Origin: a virus
Length of the DNA: 29,293 bases
Direction: 5' to 3' (one strand)
IMG/VR virus record: IMGVR_UViG_3300046459_000076
Span: 1 to 29,293 of that record
Part shown: piece by piece, positions 6,762 to 14,932 of the stretch
Position numbering within the stretch: the stretch's first letter is position 1
Layout of the letters: every line of letters starts with the position of its first letter
Made by a program: the position numbers and the translations under genes
Notes under the pieces: generated by a model
The model's database searches: none
Told to the model about the DNA's origin: nothing
The model's input: the letters and a program-made list of their open reading frames with translations, nothing else

Positions 6762-7083
6762 ACGATTCATCTTTTCCAAGGAGTTGGGCTGTCTCGTTGA
6801 GGTCTCACCTGACTACGAACAACCCAGTCGCAACGCTAACGACAACTTTACAAGCGATGCGATTTATGATGGGATGACCGCGACTGACGGAACTGACATC
6901 TCCACACGTACGAAGCACCGTGAGTATATGAAGCGCAACGGACTGACTACTGCGGATGACTTCAAAGAAACTTGGTCAAAGGCTGCCCAAGAAAGGGCCG
7001 AATATTACACGGGAAAGCGTGGTACAGTGACAAGAGAGGACATCGGGAGGGCGATACACCAACTGGAGAGTCGCAAACGGTAA
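6751..7083 (+). CDS. Conserved-looking hypothetical protein after the portal
   Basis: The reading frame extends back to 6715, but the GTG at 6751 has AGAGG (6741-6745) at proper spacing, so I start there; the product is 110 residues. It begins with a basic strand (ARRRFIFSKELGCLVEV) and continues with a mostly helical, charged C-terminal half (TKHREYMKRNGLTTADDFKE is a likely helix pair). There are no membrane segments. Its place between portal and scaffold is typical for small head-assembly or uncharacterised structural proteins of podoviruses. It overlaps the portal gene by 11 bases and is followed by a 48-bp gap carrying a promoter-like element, so it is the last gene before an internal promoter. 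Confidence 0.75.
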   Translation: MARRRFIFSKELGCLVEVSPDYEQPSRNANDNFTSDAIYDGMTATDGTDISTRTKHREYMKRNGLTTADDFKETWSKAAQERAEYYTGKRGTVTREDIGRAIHQLESRKR

Positions 7084-7086
7084 CAA

Positions 7087-7125
7087 ACGATTTCTCTTTA
7101 CTTCCAACGTAATTCGGAGTATACT
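7087..7125 (+). promoter_or_regulatory. Second copy of the promoter-like element, before the scaffold gene
   Basis: TTTACT (7097-7102), a 17-bp spacer and TATACT (7120-7125) form a good sigma70-type match. The block 7087-7106 matches the element at 1236-1255 in 18 of 20 positions, and GAGTA (7117-7121) is also shared at the same offset. It falls in one of the few gaps of the late unit, just before the scaffold and coat genes. The predicted start of transcription falls at or next to the ATG at 7132, so transcripts from it could be leaderless for the scaffold gene but normal for the coat gene. Confidence 0.6.
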
Positions 7126-7131
7126 CAGACT

Positions 7132-8175
7132 ATGGCTAATGAATCTGCTCTCCTTGACGACGAAGTGGTAGATGAGGCACCAAGCCTTCGGGATACCATC
7201 GAGGATGCAGTTGCCGAGCAAGAAGTAGAGGCAGCATCCACCGAAACAACCACGGTTCAACCTCCGGTTGAACCTACACCTGCTTCCACTGAGCCCGAAA
7301 CACCCAAGGGTGCGGAACAGGCGCAAGTTCCTCCCGCGACACCGCCATCAGTCCCCCTGCCCGCGGTCAGCACTGAACTAAAAGCGCCGGCTCAGTGGAA
7401 ACCAGCTGTTCGTGAGAAGTGGAATGCACTTCCGCGTGAAGTACAGGAAGAAGTCCTGAGACGTGAAGCTGACTCGATGAGACTCATCGGGTCGGTCGGG
7501 CCAAAGATCAAGATGGCCGACGATATGCGTCAGCATCTTGAGCCATTCCGCGAGAGCCTGCAGCAAACGGGGGTCTCATTCCCGACGTTCGTTGCTGACG
7601 TGTTTCAGTCCGTCAAGACTCTGAAGGATGGCAACCCGCAAGATAAGGCAGAGGTTGTAGCCAACATTGTTACTGCCTACGGTGTGGACCTGAAAACCCT
7701 GGATAACATCCTCTCCAGGCGCATCTCGGCCCCACCGGAGGTGTTGGAAGCTCGTCGCACTCAAGCTCGAGCTCAAGCAATAATCGACCAGAATCAAGGT
7801 GTACAACAGCATCAAACTGCCATGGAAGCCGAAAGGTCCGTGGTGGCGTTTGGAGCCGATCCCAAACATGAGTTTATCGAGGACGTGCGCGACATGATGG
7901 CAGACCTTATTGAGCTCGGCAAGGTGAATAACCTTGAAGACGCTTATGCGGCGGCCATCTGGGCAAACCCGAACACTCGACAAATCCTCCTGCAGAGAGA
8001 AGCCCAATCCCGCGCGGGTAGTAAGCAATCCCGCGCAAACGCAGCTCGTAGAGCATCCTCAAGTGTCCACGGAGCGCCGACCGCTGGTCGGGTCGCCCCG
8101 AATGGAGCCACTGGGGAGCAACTGAGTCTGCGTGCAGAGATTGAAGCGGCTTTCGACGAAGCATCCCCACTCTAA
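7132..8175 (+). CDS. Head scaffolding protein
   Basis: This 347-residue acidic, helical protein is encoded directly before the major capsid protein, the standard scaffold position. The first ~35 residues are acidic, residues ~40-85 are Pro/Thr/Glu-rich and disordered, and a conserved-looking helix region follows (AQWKPAVREKWNALPREVQE, ~86-105). Helices continue to about 300 (AYAAAIWANPNTRQILLQ), and a basic Ser/Arg/Ala segment (SRAGSKQSRANAARR) near the C-terminus could be the coat-binding part. Scaffolds guide coat assembly into a prohead and then leave or are degraded. The ATG has only a distant GGAG (12 bases), overlapping the promoter-like element. No protease domain is visible. Confidence 0.85.
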   Translation: MANESALLDDEVVDEAPSLRDTIEDAVAEQEVEAASTETTTVQPPVEPTPASTEPETPKGAEQAQVPPATPPSVPLPAVSTELKAPAQWKPAVREKWNALPREVQEEVLRREADSMRLIGSVGPKIKMADDMRQHLEPFRESLQQTGVSFPTFVADVFQSVKTLKDGNPQDKAEVVANIVTAYGVDLKTLDNILSRRISAPPEVLEARRTQARAQAIIDQNQGVQQHQTAMEAERSVVAFGADPKHEFIEDVRDMMADLIELGKVNNLEDAYAAAIWANPNTRQILLQREAQSRAGSKQSRANAARRASSSVHGAPTAGRVAPNGATGEQLSLRAEIEAAFDEASPL

Positions 8176-8187
8176 CAGGAGAATTAA

Positions 8188-9168
8188 ATGGCATTCCCTA
8201 ACCTTACTGACATCGTCTCCACGACGATTCAGAACAGGTCGCGAGCCATTGCGGACAACGTGACGAAGAACAACGCCCTGAGCATGAAGCTCAGCCAGCG
8301 GGGCAACGTCAAGACGTTCAGCGGTGGTAACACGATCATGCAGGAACTGTCGTTCGCACAGAACGGCAACGGTGGTTGGTACAGCGGGTACGACCTGCTG
8401 CCGGTCGCCGCGCAAGATGTGATCTCCTCAGCTGAATTCGCGATCAAGCAGCTCGCCTGCCCGATCGTGATGTCCGGCCTGGAGCAGCTGCAAAATGCTG
8501 GTCGTGAGCAGATGATCGACCTCCTGGAAGGCCGTATCACCGTCGCCGAAAATACCATGGCGAACCTGCTCGCGGGCGGGCTGTACGCGGACGGTACTGG
8601 CTCGGGCGGCAAGGAACTGACGGGCCTGAACGCCGCCGTTCCGACCAACCCGGCAACTGGAGTGTACGGCGGTATTGACCGTCAATCGTGGACGTTCTGG
8701 TCGAGCCAACTGTTTAGCTCGGCCTCGCTCTCCACGCCGGCGGCCATGTCCCCGACGAACATCCAAGAAGCGATGAACAAGCTGTGGACCTCGCTGGTCC
8801 GTGGCGCGGATCGTCCCGACCTGATCGTGTTCGACAACGCCTTCTGGACGTTCTACATCCAGTCGCTCCAAGCTTTGCAACGCTTCACGCAAGCAGAGAC
8901 GGGCAAGCTGGGATTCCCGAGCATCAAATTCATGGACGCGGACGTTGTTCTGGACGGCGGCATTGGCGGGTACTGCCCGATCAAGACCGGCTTCTTCCTG
9001 AACACGAAGTACATCTTCCTCCGTCCGCACTCGGCCCGCAACATGACCTCGCTGAGCCCGAATCGCCGGTATTCTGTCAACCAGGACGCGGAAGTTCAAA
9101 TCCTGGCATGGGCGGGGAACCTGACGACCAACGGTGCCCAGTTCCAAGGACGGCTGGTCTCGACGTAA
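8188..9168 (+). CDS. Major capsid (coat) protein
   Basis: This 326-residue protein lies right after the scaffold gene. It has the recognisable coat-protein segments of a common podovirus/siphovirus family: an N-terminal helix region with NALSMKLSQRGNVKTFSGG (~29-47), the middle segment LAGGLYADGTGSGGKELTGL (~129-148) followed by N, and a C-terminal part with FDNAFWTFYIQSLQALQRF and the closing SVNQDAEVQILAWAGNLT. An HK97-type fold is expected for the family. The ATG follows a strong site (AGGAGAATTAA), identical to that of the next gene, suggesting high, matched expression. Composition is more GC-biased at third positions than in neighbouring genes, as often seen for abundant virion proteins. 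Confidence 0.93.
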   Translation: MAFPNLTDIVSTTIQNRSRAIADNVTKNNALSMKLSQRGNVKTFSGGNTIMQELSFAQNGNGGWYSGYDLLPVAAQDVISSAEFAIKQLACPIVMSGLEQLQNAGREQMIDLLEGRITVAENTMANLLAGGLYADGTGSGGKELTGLNAAVPTNPATGVYGGIDRQSWTFWSSQLFSSASLSTPAAMSPTNIQEAMNKLWTSLVRGADRPDLIVFDNAFWTFYIQSLQALQRFTQAETGKLGFPSIKFMDADVVLDGGIGGYCPIKTGFFLNTKYIFLRPHSARNMTSLSPNRRYSVNQDAEVQILAWAGNLTTNGAQFQGRLVST

Positions 9169-9212
9169 CCCTGACGGGTTGCCCGAAACCACTTTCCTTC
9201 AAGGAGAATTAA

Positions 9213-9938
9213 ATGTTTGCACCTGTTGACCAAGTAATCGGCGTTCCGTCGATTGCCAATTGGGCCGCACCGGACTTGACGACTGCCAAGGCAACTCTCG
9301 GCACGATCATCAATGCCGTCGACCCGTACTGGGGTGGTGGGGAATTCATCTACCTTCAGATGCCGGCTTCCCAGGCAGTGAAGGTGGGCGGCGTCCTCGC
9401 CTATGACGTTGCGACGGCTTACCTGGCTACCCTGATGGCTAATGCAGCCATCCTGGGCAAGGCAGCGGCTATCTGTACCGTCCCCGTTGCATCCAACGCG
9501 ACCGCGCAGTATGCGTGGTGCCAACTGTCTGGTTACGGCCCGATCTGGTCTAACGCCTCCATCGCGGCCAACACGGCCATCGGTGTCGTGGCCGCGGGCC
9601 AAGCCGGTGCTGGCGCGGCGGGTAAGCAGTTGAACAACTGTCGGGTGACGAAGCCTGCTACAGGCTCGGACCTCACGAAAGTGTGCGGAACGACCCTGTC
9701 GACGACCCTCCAAACCCCGAACAGTGATGGTCTGTACGTCGGTATGCTGCTTTCTGGTACGGGCATCCCGGCGACGACCTACATCAGCACCATCGCAGTT
9801 GATGGGAAGTCGCTGGTGATGACGAACGCGGCTACGGCATCCAACTCGGTTACGATCACGTTCTCGAATGCGGCTACCCCCGACTTCTGGAACCTGTGCG
9901 TGTTCGACCGGATCGCCATGCAAGGGCCGATCACGTAA
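9213..9938 (+). CDS. Capsid-associated protein, likely decoration or head protein
   Basis: This 241-residue protein directly follows the coat gene and uses exactly the same translation-initiation sequence (AGGAGAATTAAATG), which suggests production at comparable level. It is rich in Ala, Gly, Thr and Val and probably beta-structured. The first ~150 residues resemble small phage proteins that deal with surface exposure of capsids (AVDPYWGGGEFIYLQMPAS). The C-terminal ~80 residues (LSTTLQTPNSDGLYVGMLLSG...TASNSVTITFSNA) look like a separate Ig-like or phage beta-domain seen in virion proteins. Coordination with the coat gene is seen; the decoration role is inferred from position. A strong hairpin terminator follows the stop codon. 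Confidence 0.75.
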   Translation: MFAPVDQVIGVPSIANWAAPDLTTAKATLGTIINAVDPYWGGGEFIYLQMPASQAVKVGGVLAYDVATAYLATLMANAAILGKAAAICTVPVASNATAQYAWCQLSGYGPIWSNASIAANTAIGVVAAGQAGAGAAGKQLNNCRVTKPATGSDLTKVCGTTLSTTLQTPNSDGLYVGMLLSGTGIPATTYISTIAVDGKSLVMTNAATASNSVTITFSNAATPDFWNLCVFDRIAMQGPIT

Positions 9939-9953
9939 GAAAGCCTCGCAATC

Positions 9954-9981
9954 CCCGACCGCTCACAAGGCGGTCGGGTTT
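9954..9981 (+). terminator. Intrinsic terminator after the capsid genes
   Basis: A perfect 9-bp stem (9954-9962 with 9970-9978, starting CCCGACCG), a 7-nt loop and TTT follow the stop of the capsid-associated gene. It lies just before the ribosome-binding site of the next rightward gene. With such a short U-run it is probably partial and would lower the downstream gene dose relative to coat protein. Confidence 0.7.
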
Positions 9982-9995
9982 ACAAGGAGTAAGAA

Positions 9996-10583
9996 ATGGA
10001 ATCAATTTTGTTGGCTCCGACCGATTGGTCAAAAGTGCCCGAAGGTGTCACGGAAGATCAGCCGCGCTTCGCCATGGACGCCAAGCTTCACGTTCAGTTC
10101 TATTCGCGCCCCATCAAGCTCCTCGCTGAGTCAGAGGCCGAGGGACGACCCATTTATCACGATGTCGATCACATTCGTATCCTTGTTCCTGGGGATAAGT
10201 TGAACCAGATCGACCGCGTTGCTTCAGAAGATGACATCCGGCGCTTTGCCGAACACTGGGCCAAGTACAAGGCCGGCAAGGGCAACGAGGTCATCGGTAC
10301 GCGTCTGGAAGTAGTGCCCTGGATGACGCGTGCGAAGGTTGAGGAATACAAATTCTTCAACATTCACACGGTCGAACAGCTCGCCGCTGCCAGCGACGAG
10401 GTTGGCCAGAAGTTCCCCGGCTTCCAGACGGACAAGCAGAAGGCCCAGAAATTCCTTGAAGCCACGCATGGTACGGACGCGCGGGTCAAGAAACTGGAAG
10501 ACACCATCGCTGAACTCCTGGCCGAAAAGGCCACCCGCGATGCCGCTGTTCAAACCCTGACCTCGACTCCTGCTAAGAAATGA
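9996..10583 (+). CDS. Conserved-looking phage protein of unknown function with coiled-coil tail
   Basis: This 195-residue protein starts after AAGGAG at good spacing. The first ~90 residues contain a beta-rich segment (IYHDVDHIRILVPGDKLN) followed by helix (FAEHWAKYKAGKGNEVIG). The middle (YKFFNIHTVEQLAAASDE, ~117-134) looks like a short helix-hairpin-helix-like repeat. The last ~35 residues form a charged coiled coil (VKKLEDTIAELLAEKATRD). It lies between the capsid genes and a fibre-like virion gene and probably belongs to the virion or its assembly. I know the type from podovirus head modules but not an established function. Confidence 0.75.
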   Translation: MESILLAPTDWSKVPEGVTEDQPRFAMDAKLHVQFYSRPIKLLAESEAEGRPIYHDVDHIRILVPGDKLNQIDRVASEDDIRRFAEHWAKYKAGKGNEVIGTRLEVVPWMTRAKVEEYKFFNIHTVEQLAAASDEVGQKFPGFQTDKQKAQKFLEATHGTDARVKKLEDTIAELLAEKATRDAAVQTLTSTPAKK

Positions 10584-12049
10584 CTTTTGCCTCACTAGTC
10601 AACGGCGCTCCCATAGATTCTGGTGGTCGGGTTCTCACCGACACCGGAACGGGCGCTGTTGACACTGTGAGCAATGGATTCCCCTATAAGTCCAGCGGAG
10701 CGTTGATGCTTACGCTTGCGACGTTCTTCGCAGCATTCAAGGATGCCGGAAGCGGAGTTGTAAATATCACGACTGGGGTAGGCACTGGAGCGGGGACGTT
10801 TACCAGGGCTACTACCGCAGCCGCTCGGTTGGCTACCGGATTGTGGAACCTCGGAGTTGCTATCAACTCCCCGCGCAGTCACTACCTCCCATCGGGTGAG
10901 TATGGCGGGTATCTGAGCGAGGACGCGGCGACGCAGTTACTCCTGAACCCGCGCGATATGACTCAGGCCGCGTGGGTCGTCACTAACCTGACCCCATTGC
11001 AGAACGTCGCCGGTATTGATGGGGTGGCCAGTTCTTGTACTCGACTGACCGCAACGCTTGCTAATGCGACGATTCTTCAGACTATAACCGCTGCGGCTTC
11101 TACCCGAACATACTCCTGCTATGTTAAGCGACTGACGGGTACTGGAGCGATTGGGATTTGCCAGGACGGGGTGACCTTCACGGACATCACAGCTCTGATC
11201 AACTCTACCACATTTACACTTATCCAACTTACGGCCTCGCAGTTGAACGCCGTTCTTGGGTTCCGTATCAGTGCTAACGGTGATGCGATCGCCGTTGACT
11301 GTAACCAATTTGAGGCCGGCGCATTCGCAACTACCCCCATCCCGGCGGCTGGAACTAGAGGTGCGGATGTACTGACCTACCCCTACACGGCGAATGTTGA
11401 TACGGCGATTGGTACCGTGTACGCTGAACTCTCTACAGAGTGGGCGGTCTCAACTCTCAACTTCGCGGTAGCCTCAGGCGCTCTAGCTTGTACCAATAAC
11501 TACGCCCTGGGAGATCAAGCCGGGGCTGCGTCCACCGTAATTGGGATCCAAGATGGAGTCAATGCGGCTCTCGCCACGATTCCCGACATGCGCAATGTAG
11601 TGCGTAGAGTTATGTCTACGTGGGGCGCTGCGGGCATAAGGCTTGGTGGTAACGGCGGTGCCATAGTTGGCGGGTCATTTGACAATACCCTGTTCAACGG
11701 AATCACAAATCTACAGATTGGTTGCGGTAACAGCGTCGGTCAATGGCAAGGCACTATCAAGAATGTGAGCTTGTGGAAGGCTCAGCTCAGCGATGCTGAC
11801 ATAACAGCAGTTACAGGGACGACTAACCCACAGTCCCCTGTACGAGCAGATACGTACATGCCTTATCCGTTCACGAACGGTAAGTTGCTTGCAGTGATCT
11901 CAGAAGTTGACCCGGTCAGTCCGACTTGGATCAACGGCTTTGTTTGTAACGGCTCCAATGGAGCCCCGATCTTCAATCTGACGCTTCCTGTTGCCGGTGC
12001 TAAGTCTGGCTGGCCAGTAGCCTCCAATGGTACAATTTGTGCTATCTAA
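10580..12049 (+). CDS. Virion protein with lectin-like beta-sandwich domains (head fibre or appendage candidate)
   Basis: This 489-residue protein is rich in Ala, Thr, Gly and Ser, with beta-strand periodicity and few charged residues, as in phage fibres and carbohydrate-binding virion proteins. Residues ~110-250 (GYLSEDAATQLLLNPRDMTQ, then an alternating-strand domain ending in DCNQFEAGAF) resemble the jelly-roll modules of phage surface proteins. Residues ~270-400 (VYAELSTEW ... GTIKNVSLWKAQLSDADI) match the pattern of concanavalin A/LamG-like domains. The start overlaps the preceding stop (ATGA). Because the gene sits with head genes rather than with the tail fibres at 20.4-22.8 kb, a head-surface fibre that binds sugars is plausible. 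That location is inferred, and an adhesion enzyme cannot be excluded. Confidence 0.75.
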   Translation: MTFASLVNGAPIDSGGRVLTDTGTGAVDTVSNGFPYKSSGALMLTLATFFAAFKDAGSGVVNITTGVGTGAGTFTRATTAAARLATGLWNLGVAINSPRSHYLPSGEYGGYLSEDAATQLLLNPRDMTQAAWVVTNLTPLQNVAGIDGVASSCTRLTATLANATILQTITAAASTRTYSCYVKRLTGTGAIGICQDGVTFTDITALINSTTFTLIQLTASQLNAVLGFRISANGDAIAVDCNQFEAGAFATTPIPAAGTRGADVLTYPYTANVDTAIGTVYAELSTEWAVSTLNFAVASGALACTNNYALGDQAGAASTVIGIQDGVNAALATIPDMRNVVRRVMSTWGAAGIRLGGNGGAIVGGSFDNTLFNGITNLQIGCGNSVGQWQGTIKNVSLWKAQLSDADITAVTGTTNPQSPVRADTYMPYPFTNGKLLAVISEVDPVSPTWINGFVCNGSNGAPIFNLTLPVAGAKSGWPVASNGTICAI

Positions 12050-12060
12050 TGGGGGTTTAA

Positions 12061-12828
12061 ATGGCTGCGCCTCTAGGGTCGACTCTCCTTGAGATAGTCC
12101 AGAAAGTAGCACGTTCTGTAGGGCACCCGACACCTACCACCGTAGCCGCCTCAACTGACGAGGCTATTCTGCGGATGCAGTACTACGCCAATTTGGCGGG
12201 CCAAGAACTCCTTTACATGTCTGATTGGCAGATGTTGTCACAGACTGCCGTTATTCAGATTGTAGCCGACGTTGCTGGTCAGGATGCAAAGGGCTTCAAT
12301 CTCCCACTTGACTTCAAGTGTATGACGGACGATACACAGTGGGATAGCAATACCCAACTGCCCGCTATCGGCCCGATCAACGCCCAGGACTGGCAGTCCT
12401 TGATACAGCGCGTCGGGCAGATCACGACCCGCTTCCTCTGGCGTATCCGTGGAGGACAACTCTGGATCAAGTCCCCTCCGCCACCTGGAAGTCCGCAGCC
12501 CTTCAGTTTTGAGTACGTCTCCAAATATTGGGCGTTCAACCCGAACGTGAGCGGTAATCCCGCAGATCCTCCGACTCCTGTTGAGTCGATGGAGCTTGAC
12601 ACATCGTGGCATATCTACCCGCCGGTACTCATGGTCCTCTACACTCGAGCAAAATGGTTCGAGAATGAGGGTTACGATGCATCTGCGGCGTTCGCGGACT
12701 TCCAAAAGGCGTTCAACTTTGAGGCTGGTACCGACAAGGCTGCGACGGCTCTGAGCCTCGTTCCGAATGCGATGTACCCCTTCATTAACGCCACCTACAA
12801 CACTCCTGATACAGGGTTCGGTAGCTGA
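12061..12828 (+). CDS. Head-tail adaptor (P22 gp4 / T7 gp11-like)
   Basis: This 255-residue protein would bind below the portal ring and connect head to tail. The N-terminal helices (STLLEIVQKVARSVGH and EAILRMQYYANLAGQELL) and the central pattern with a DF-KC-T-D-TQWDSNT element (~85-96), then WQSLIQRVGQITTRFLWRIRG (~114-134), are typical of podovirus adaptor/tail-tube A proteins. A C-terminal helical part (YTRAKWFENEGYDAS) closes the fold. The start has GGGGG before it, and its stop overlaps the next ATG as TGATG. Its partner, a gp10-like hub, is the next gene, as in P22-like tails. The choice between the P22-type and T7-type name is open. Confidence 0.8.
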   Translation: MAAPLGSTLLEIVQKVARSVGHPTPTTVAASTDEAILRMQYYANLAGQELLYMSDWQMLSQTAVIQIVADVAGQDAKGFNLPLDFKCMTDDTQWDSNTQLPAIGPINAQDWQSLIQRVGQITTRFLWRIRGGQLWIKSPPPPGSPQPFSFEYVSKYWAFNPNVSGNPADPPTPVESMELDTSWHIYPPVLMVLYTRAKWFENEGYDASAAFADFQKAFNFEAGTDKAATALSLVPNAMYPFINATYNTPDTGFGS

Positions 12829-14489
12829 TGGTTGCTCAGACTCAAATTCGGACTGAGAAGCACCGTTCTGTAACTCAGAAACAGACACGTGTAGCATCGC
12901 CTACGGGCGGGCTGAATTACATTAATTCAACGATGGACTTCCCGGCGTCTGACGCCTACATCCTTGATAACATAATCCCCAAACCTTTCGGCTGCGAGAT
13001 TCGCAAGGGATGGCAAAACTGGTTCCCGACTGCGAACATATTTTCCGCTGCGGTTACGACTATTCTGCCCTTTACGGCAGAAAAGACTGCCTTTTCTCGG
13101 CTGTTTGCATCCCCTGCGGTTAGCCCGAGCCTGATCTATGACATTTCGACCCCGAATGCCGCACCGACCCTCAGCCTTACGCCCTCCACTAACTCAGATG
13201 TGCCCGGAGAATGGTACTACACCAACTTCGTCACCATAGGTGGCAACTTCCTGCTCGCAGTGGCCGCTGGGGCAGGTTACTACACGTTTTCCGCGCCCGC
13301 AGGCGTGGGCGCTTGGGTCGAACACATTAACGGGGCGGGCGCGGGCCAAATTCAGTGGCCTGCAGGGGTCGCTCTCACGTCTAAGGACATCTCGTTTGTC
13401 TTTATCTGGAAGAACCGGGTTTGGTTCCTCGTCAGAAACTCGGCTACTGCCTACTACCTCCCTGTAAGTCAGCTTTCGGGGCAGCTCAACGCTTTCGACT
13501 TCGGTCAGCAACTTACTATGGGTGGGGCGCTCTCGTGGGGCACTAGCTGGACCTACGATGCGGGCGATGGAATTGATGACTCGCTTATTTTGACCTCAGA
13601 TCAAGGCCAAGTTCTGGTCTATACGGGCACGGACCCGGACTCAGCCCAGGCCTTTCAGAAGAAGGGTGTGTGGTACGCCGGTCGCCCTCCGGTTGGGCGC
13701 AGAGCCTTTGCTCAGCAAGGCGGTGACGTTTTATTCCTGAGCGAATACGGAGTCATTGCTGTATCCGACTTGGTCTCAGGAAAGCTTCACTCTGCTAACT
13801 TGACTGGCTCAGTTGGGTATAAGGTCAATCCATTCGTGTCTCAACAGACGACCTTCTACCTGACTACTCCGTACTGGTTTATGCAGCCGTACCCCAACGA
13901 GGAGTTGATGTACGTTGGTACACCCATCTTGACTGAGTCTGGAAATGCCCAGGACTTGGGGATGTATTCGCTGAATAACGCCTGGTGCACCTTCTCTGGG
14001 ATGGACGTTCTCTGTGCAGCGGTATGGAACGGGAAGTTCATTTTCGGCTCTACCAATGGTATGGTGAACCAAGCCTTTACAGGCTTTCAGGATAATGTAT
14101 CGTCAGATGGATTGACTAAGGGCGATGAGGTTACGGCCCGAATTCAAGGACCGTTTGGCGACTACGATACACCTGACATGAACAAGCGGATGCTCCGTAT
14201 CAAGATATACGGGCTGTCCTCAGACGACCCCACATACTTCGCCCGTTTCCTGTCGGAGTACAACCTGACTACCCCAATTAACTCGCCTCAGCCGGTCTCC
14301 TCCATCACGAATGGGTGGGACTCCGGTAAGTGGGACCAAGCTCTCTGGGCTGGTGGCGGGTCGTTCCGTAAGTGGTTTGGCGTGACCGGTTATGGCAAGA
14401 AGCTCTCGCTGCAGCTGGCCCTCCGCGGTACTGGTAAGGTGGTCTACACTGACCACGAAGTCCTCCACGAAGTGGGGATTGGGCTATGA
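12828..14489 (+). CDS. Tail hub / DNA-stabilisation protein (P22 gp10 / T7 gp12-like)
   Basis: This 553-residue, beta-rich protein matches the family of podovirus tail-nozzle or hub proteins that plug the portal and retain packaged DNA. The signature N-terminus is present: SPTGGLNYINSTMDFPASDAYILDNIIPKPFGCEIRKGW (residues 24-62) in pieces such as GGLNY, AYILDN and FGCEIRKGW. Repeated blade-like segments follow (WKNRVWFLV, GDVLFLSEYGVIAVSD, WNGKFIFGSTNG), suggesting a beta-propeller. The last part (TPDMNKRMLRIKIYGLSS...) resembles the distal domain. It is coupled to the adaptor gene by TGATG. The assignment rests on N-terminal motif and position. Confidence 0.85.
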   Translation: MVAQTQIRTEKHRSVTQKQTRVASPTGGLNYINSTMDFPASDAYILDNIIPKPFGCEIRKGWQNWFPTANIFSAAVTTILPFTAEKTAFSRLFASPAVSPSLIYDISTPNAAPTLSLTPSTNSDVPGEWYYTNFVTIGGNFLLAVAAGAGYYTFSAPAGVGAWVEHINGAGAGQIQWPAGVALTSKDISFVFIWKNRVWFLVRNSATAYYLPVSQLSGQLNAFDFGQQLTMGGALSWGTSWTYDAGDGIDDSLILTSDQGQVLVYTGTDPDSAQAFQKKGVWYAGRPPVGRRAFAQQGGDVLFLSEYGVIAVSDLVSGKLHSANLTGSVGYKVNPFVSQQTTFYLTTPYWFMQPYPNEELMYVGTPILTESGNAQDLGMYSLNNAWCTFSGMDVLCAAVWNGKFIFGSTNGMVNQAFTGFQDNVSSDGLTKGDEVTARIQGPFGDYDTPDMNKRMLRIKIYGLSSDDPTYFARFLSEYNLTTPINSPQPVSSITNGWDSGKWDQALWAGGGSFRKWFGVTGYGKKLSLQLALRGTGKVVYTDHEVLHEVGIGL

Positions 14490-14932
14490 GTACAGCTATC
14501 GCGCTGCGGGATGCAGTAGTGAGACTTGAAGATGCCATCTACGGTGGGATCAATGAGGGTGAATTGCTTGAAGTCAAATTCCCTCTCCGACACTTCTTTG
14601 CAAAGGGAGTGTACTTGCGTCAAATGTGTGCTCCAGCGGGAACAGTTGCTACTGGAAAGATACATAACTTTACGCAAATCCACATTATCCTTGTTGGAGA
14701 AGTAACGATCAAGACAGTCGGTGTAGACGGTGGGGCCATGAGAGTCAAAGGCCCGTATATCTGGACTGCGCCGGCTGGTGCAAAGCGGGCGTGTTATTTT
14801 CACGAAGATACAGTGTGGTGCGAAGTCCACGGCACCGACAAGACTGACGTGGACGACATTGAATCAGAGTTCATTTCGCAGAGTTTCGAGGAGTTTGATC
14901 GACTCCCTCTGCAATTAGAATTGGAGGCGTAA
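14486..14932 (+). CDS. Cupin-fold phage protein
   Basis: This 148-residue protein shows both cupin motifs. Motif 1 is approximated by H60, H66 and E72 in GKIHNFTQIHIILVGEV, and motif 2 by G89, P96, G98 and H106 in APAGAKRACYFHED. The spacing agrees with a small beta-barrel, and metal binding by the His and Glu residues is possible. Small cupin-like proteins are encoded in the virion module of many podoviruses, but their role is not established; structural (tail/neck) and enzymatic roles are both open. The gene overlaps the hub gene by four bases and is followed by a TAAATG junction with an internal virion protein, so it is co-translated with virion proteins. Confidence 0.75.
   Translation: MSTAIALRDAVVRLEDAIYGGINEGELLEVKFPLRHFFAKGVYLRQMCAPAGTVATGKIHNFTQIHIILVGEVTIKTVGVDGGAMRVKGPYIWTAPAGAKRACYFHEDTVWCEVHGTDKTDVDDIESEFISQSFEEFDRLPLQLELEA

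Noticed and set aside
8428-9923. Minus-strand frames of 254 and 275 residues opposite the coat and capsid-associated genes
   Set aside because: They are antisense shadows of genes with strong third-position bias; the plus-strand products are recognised or well supported by ribosome-binding sites.
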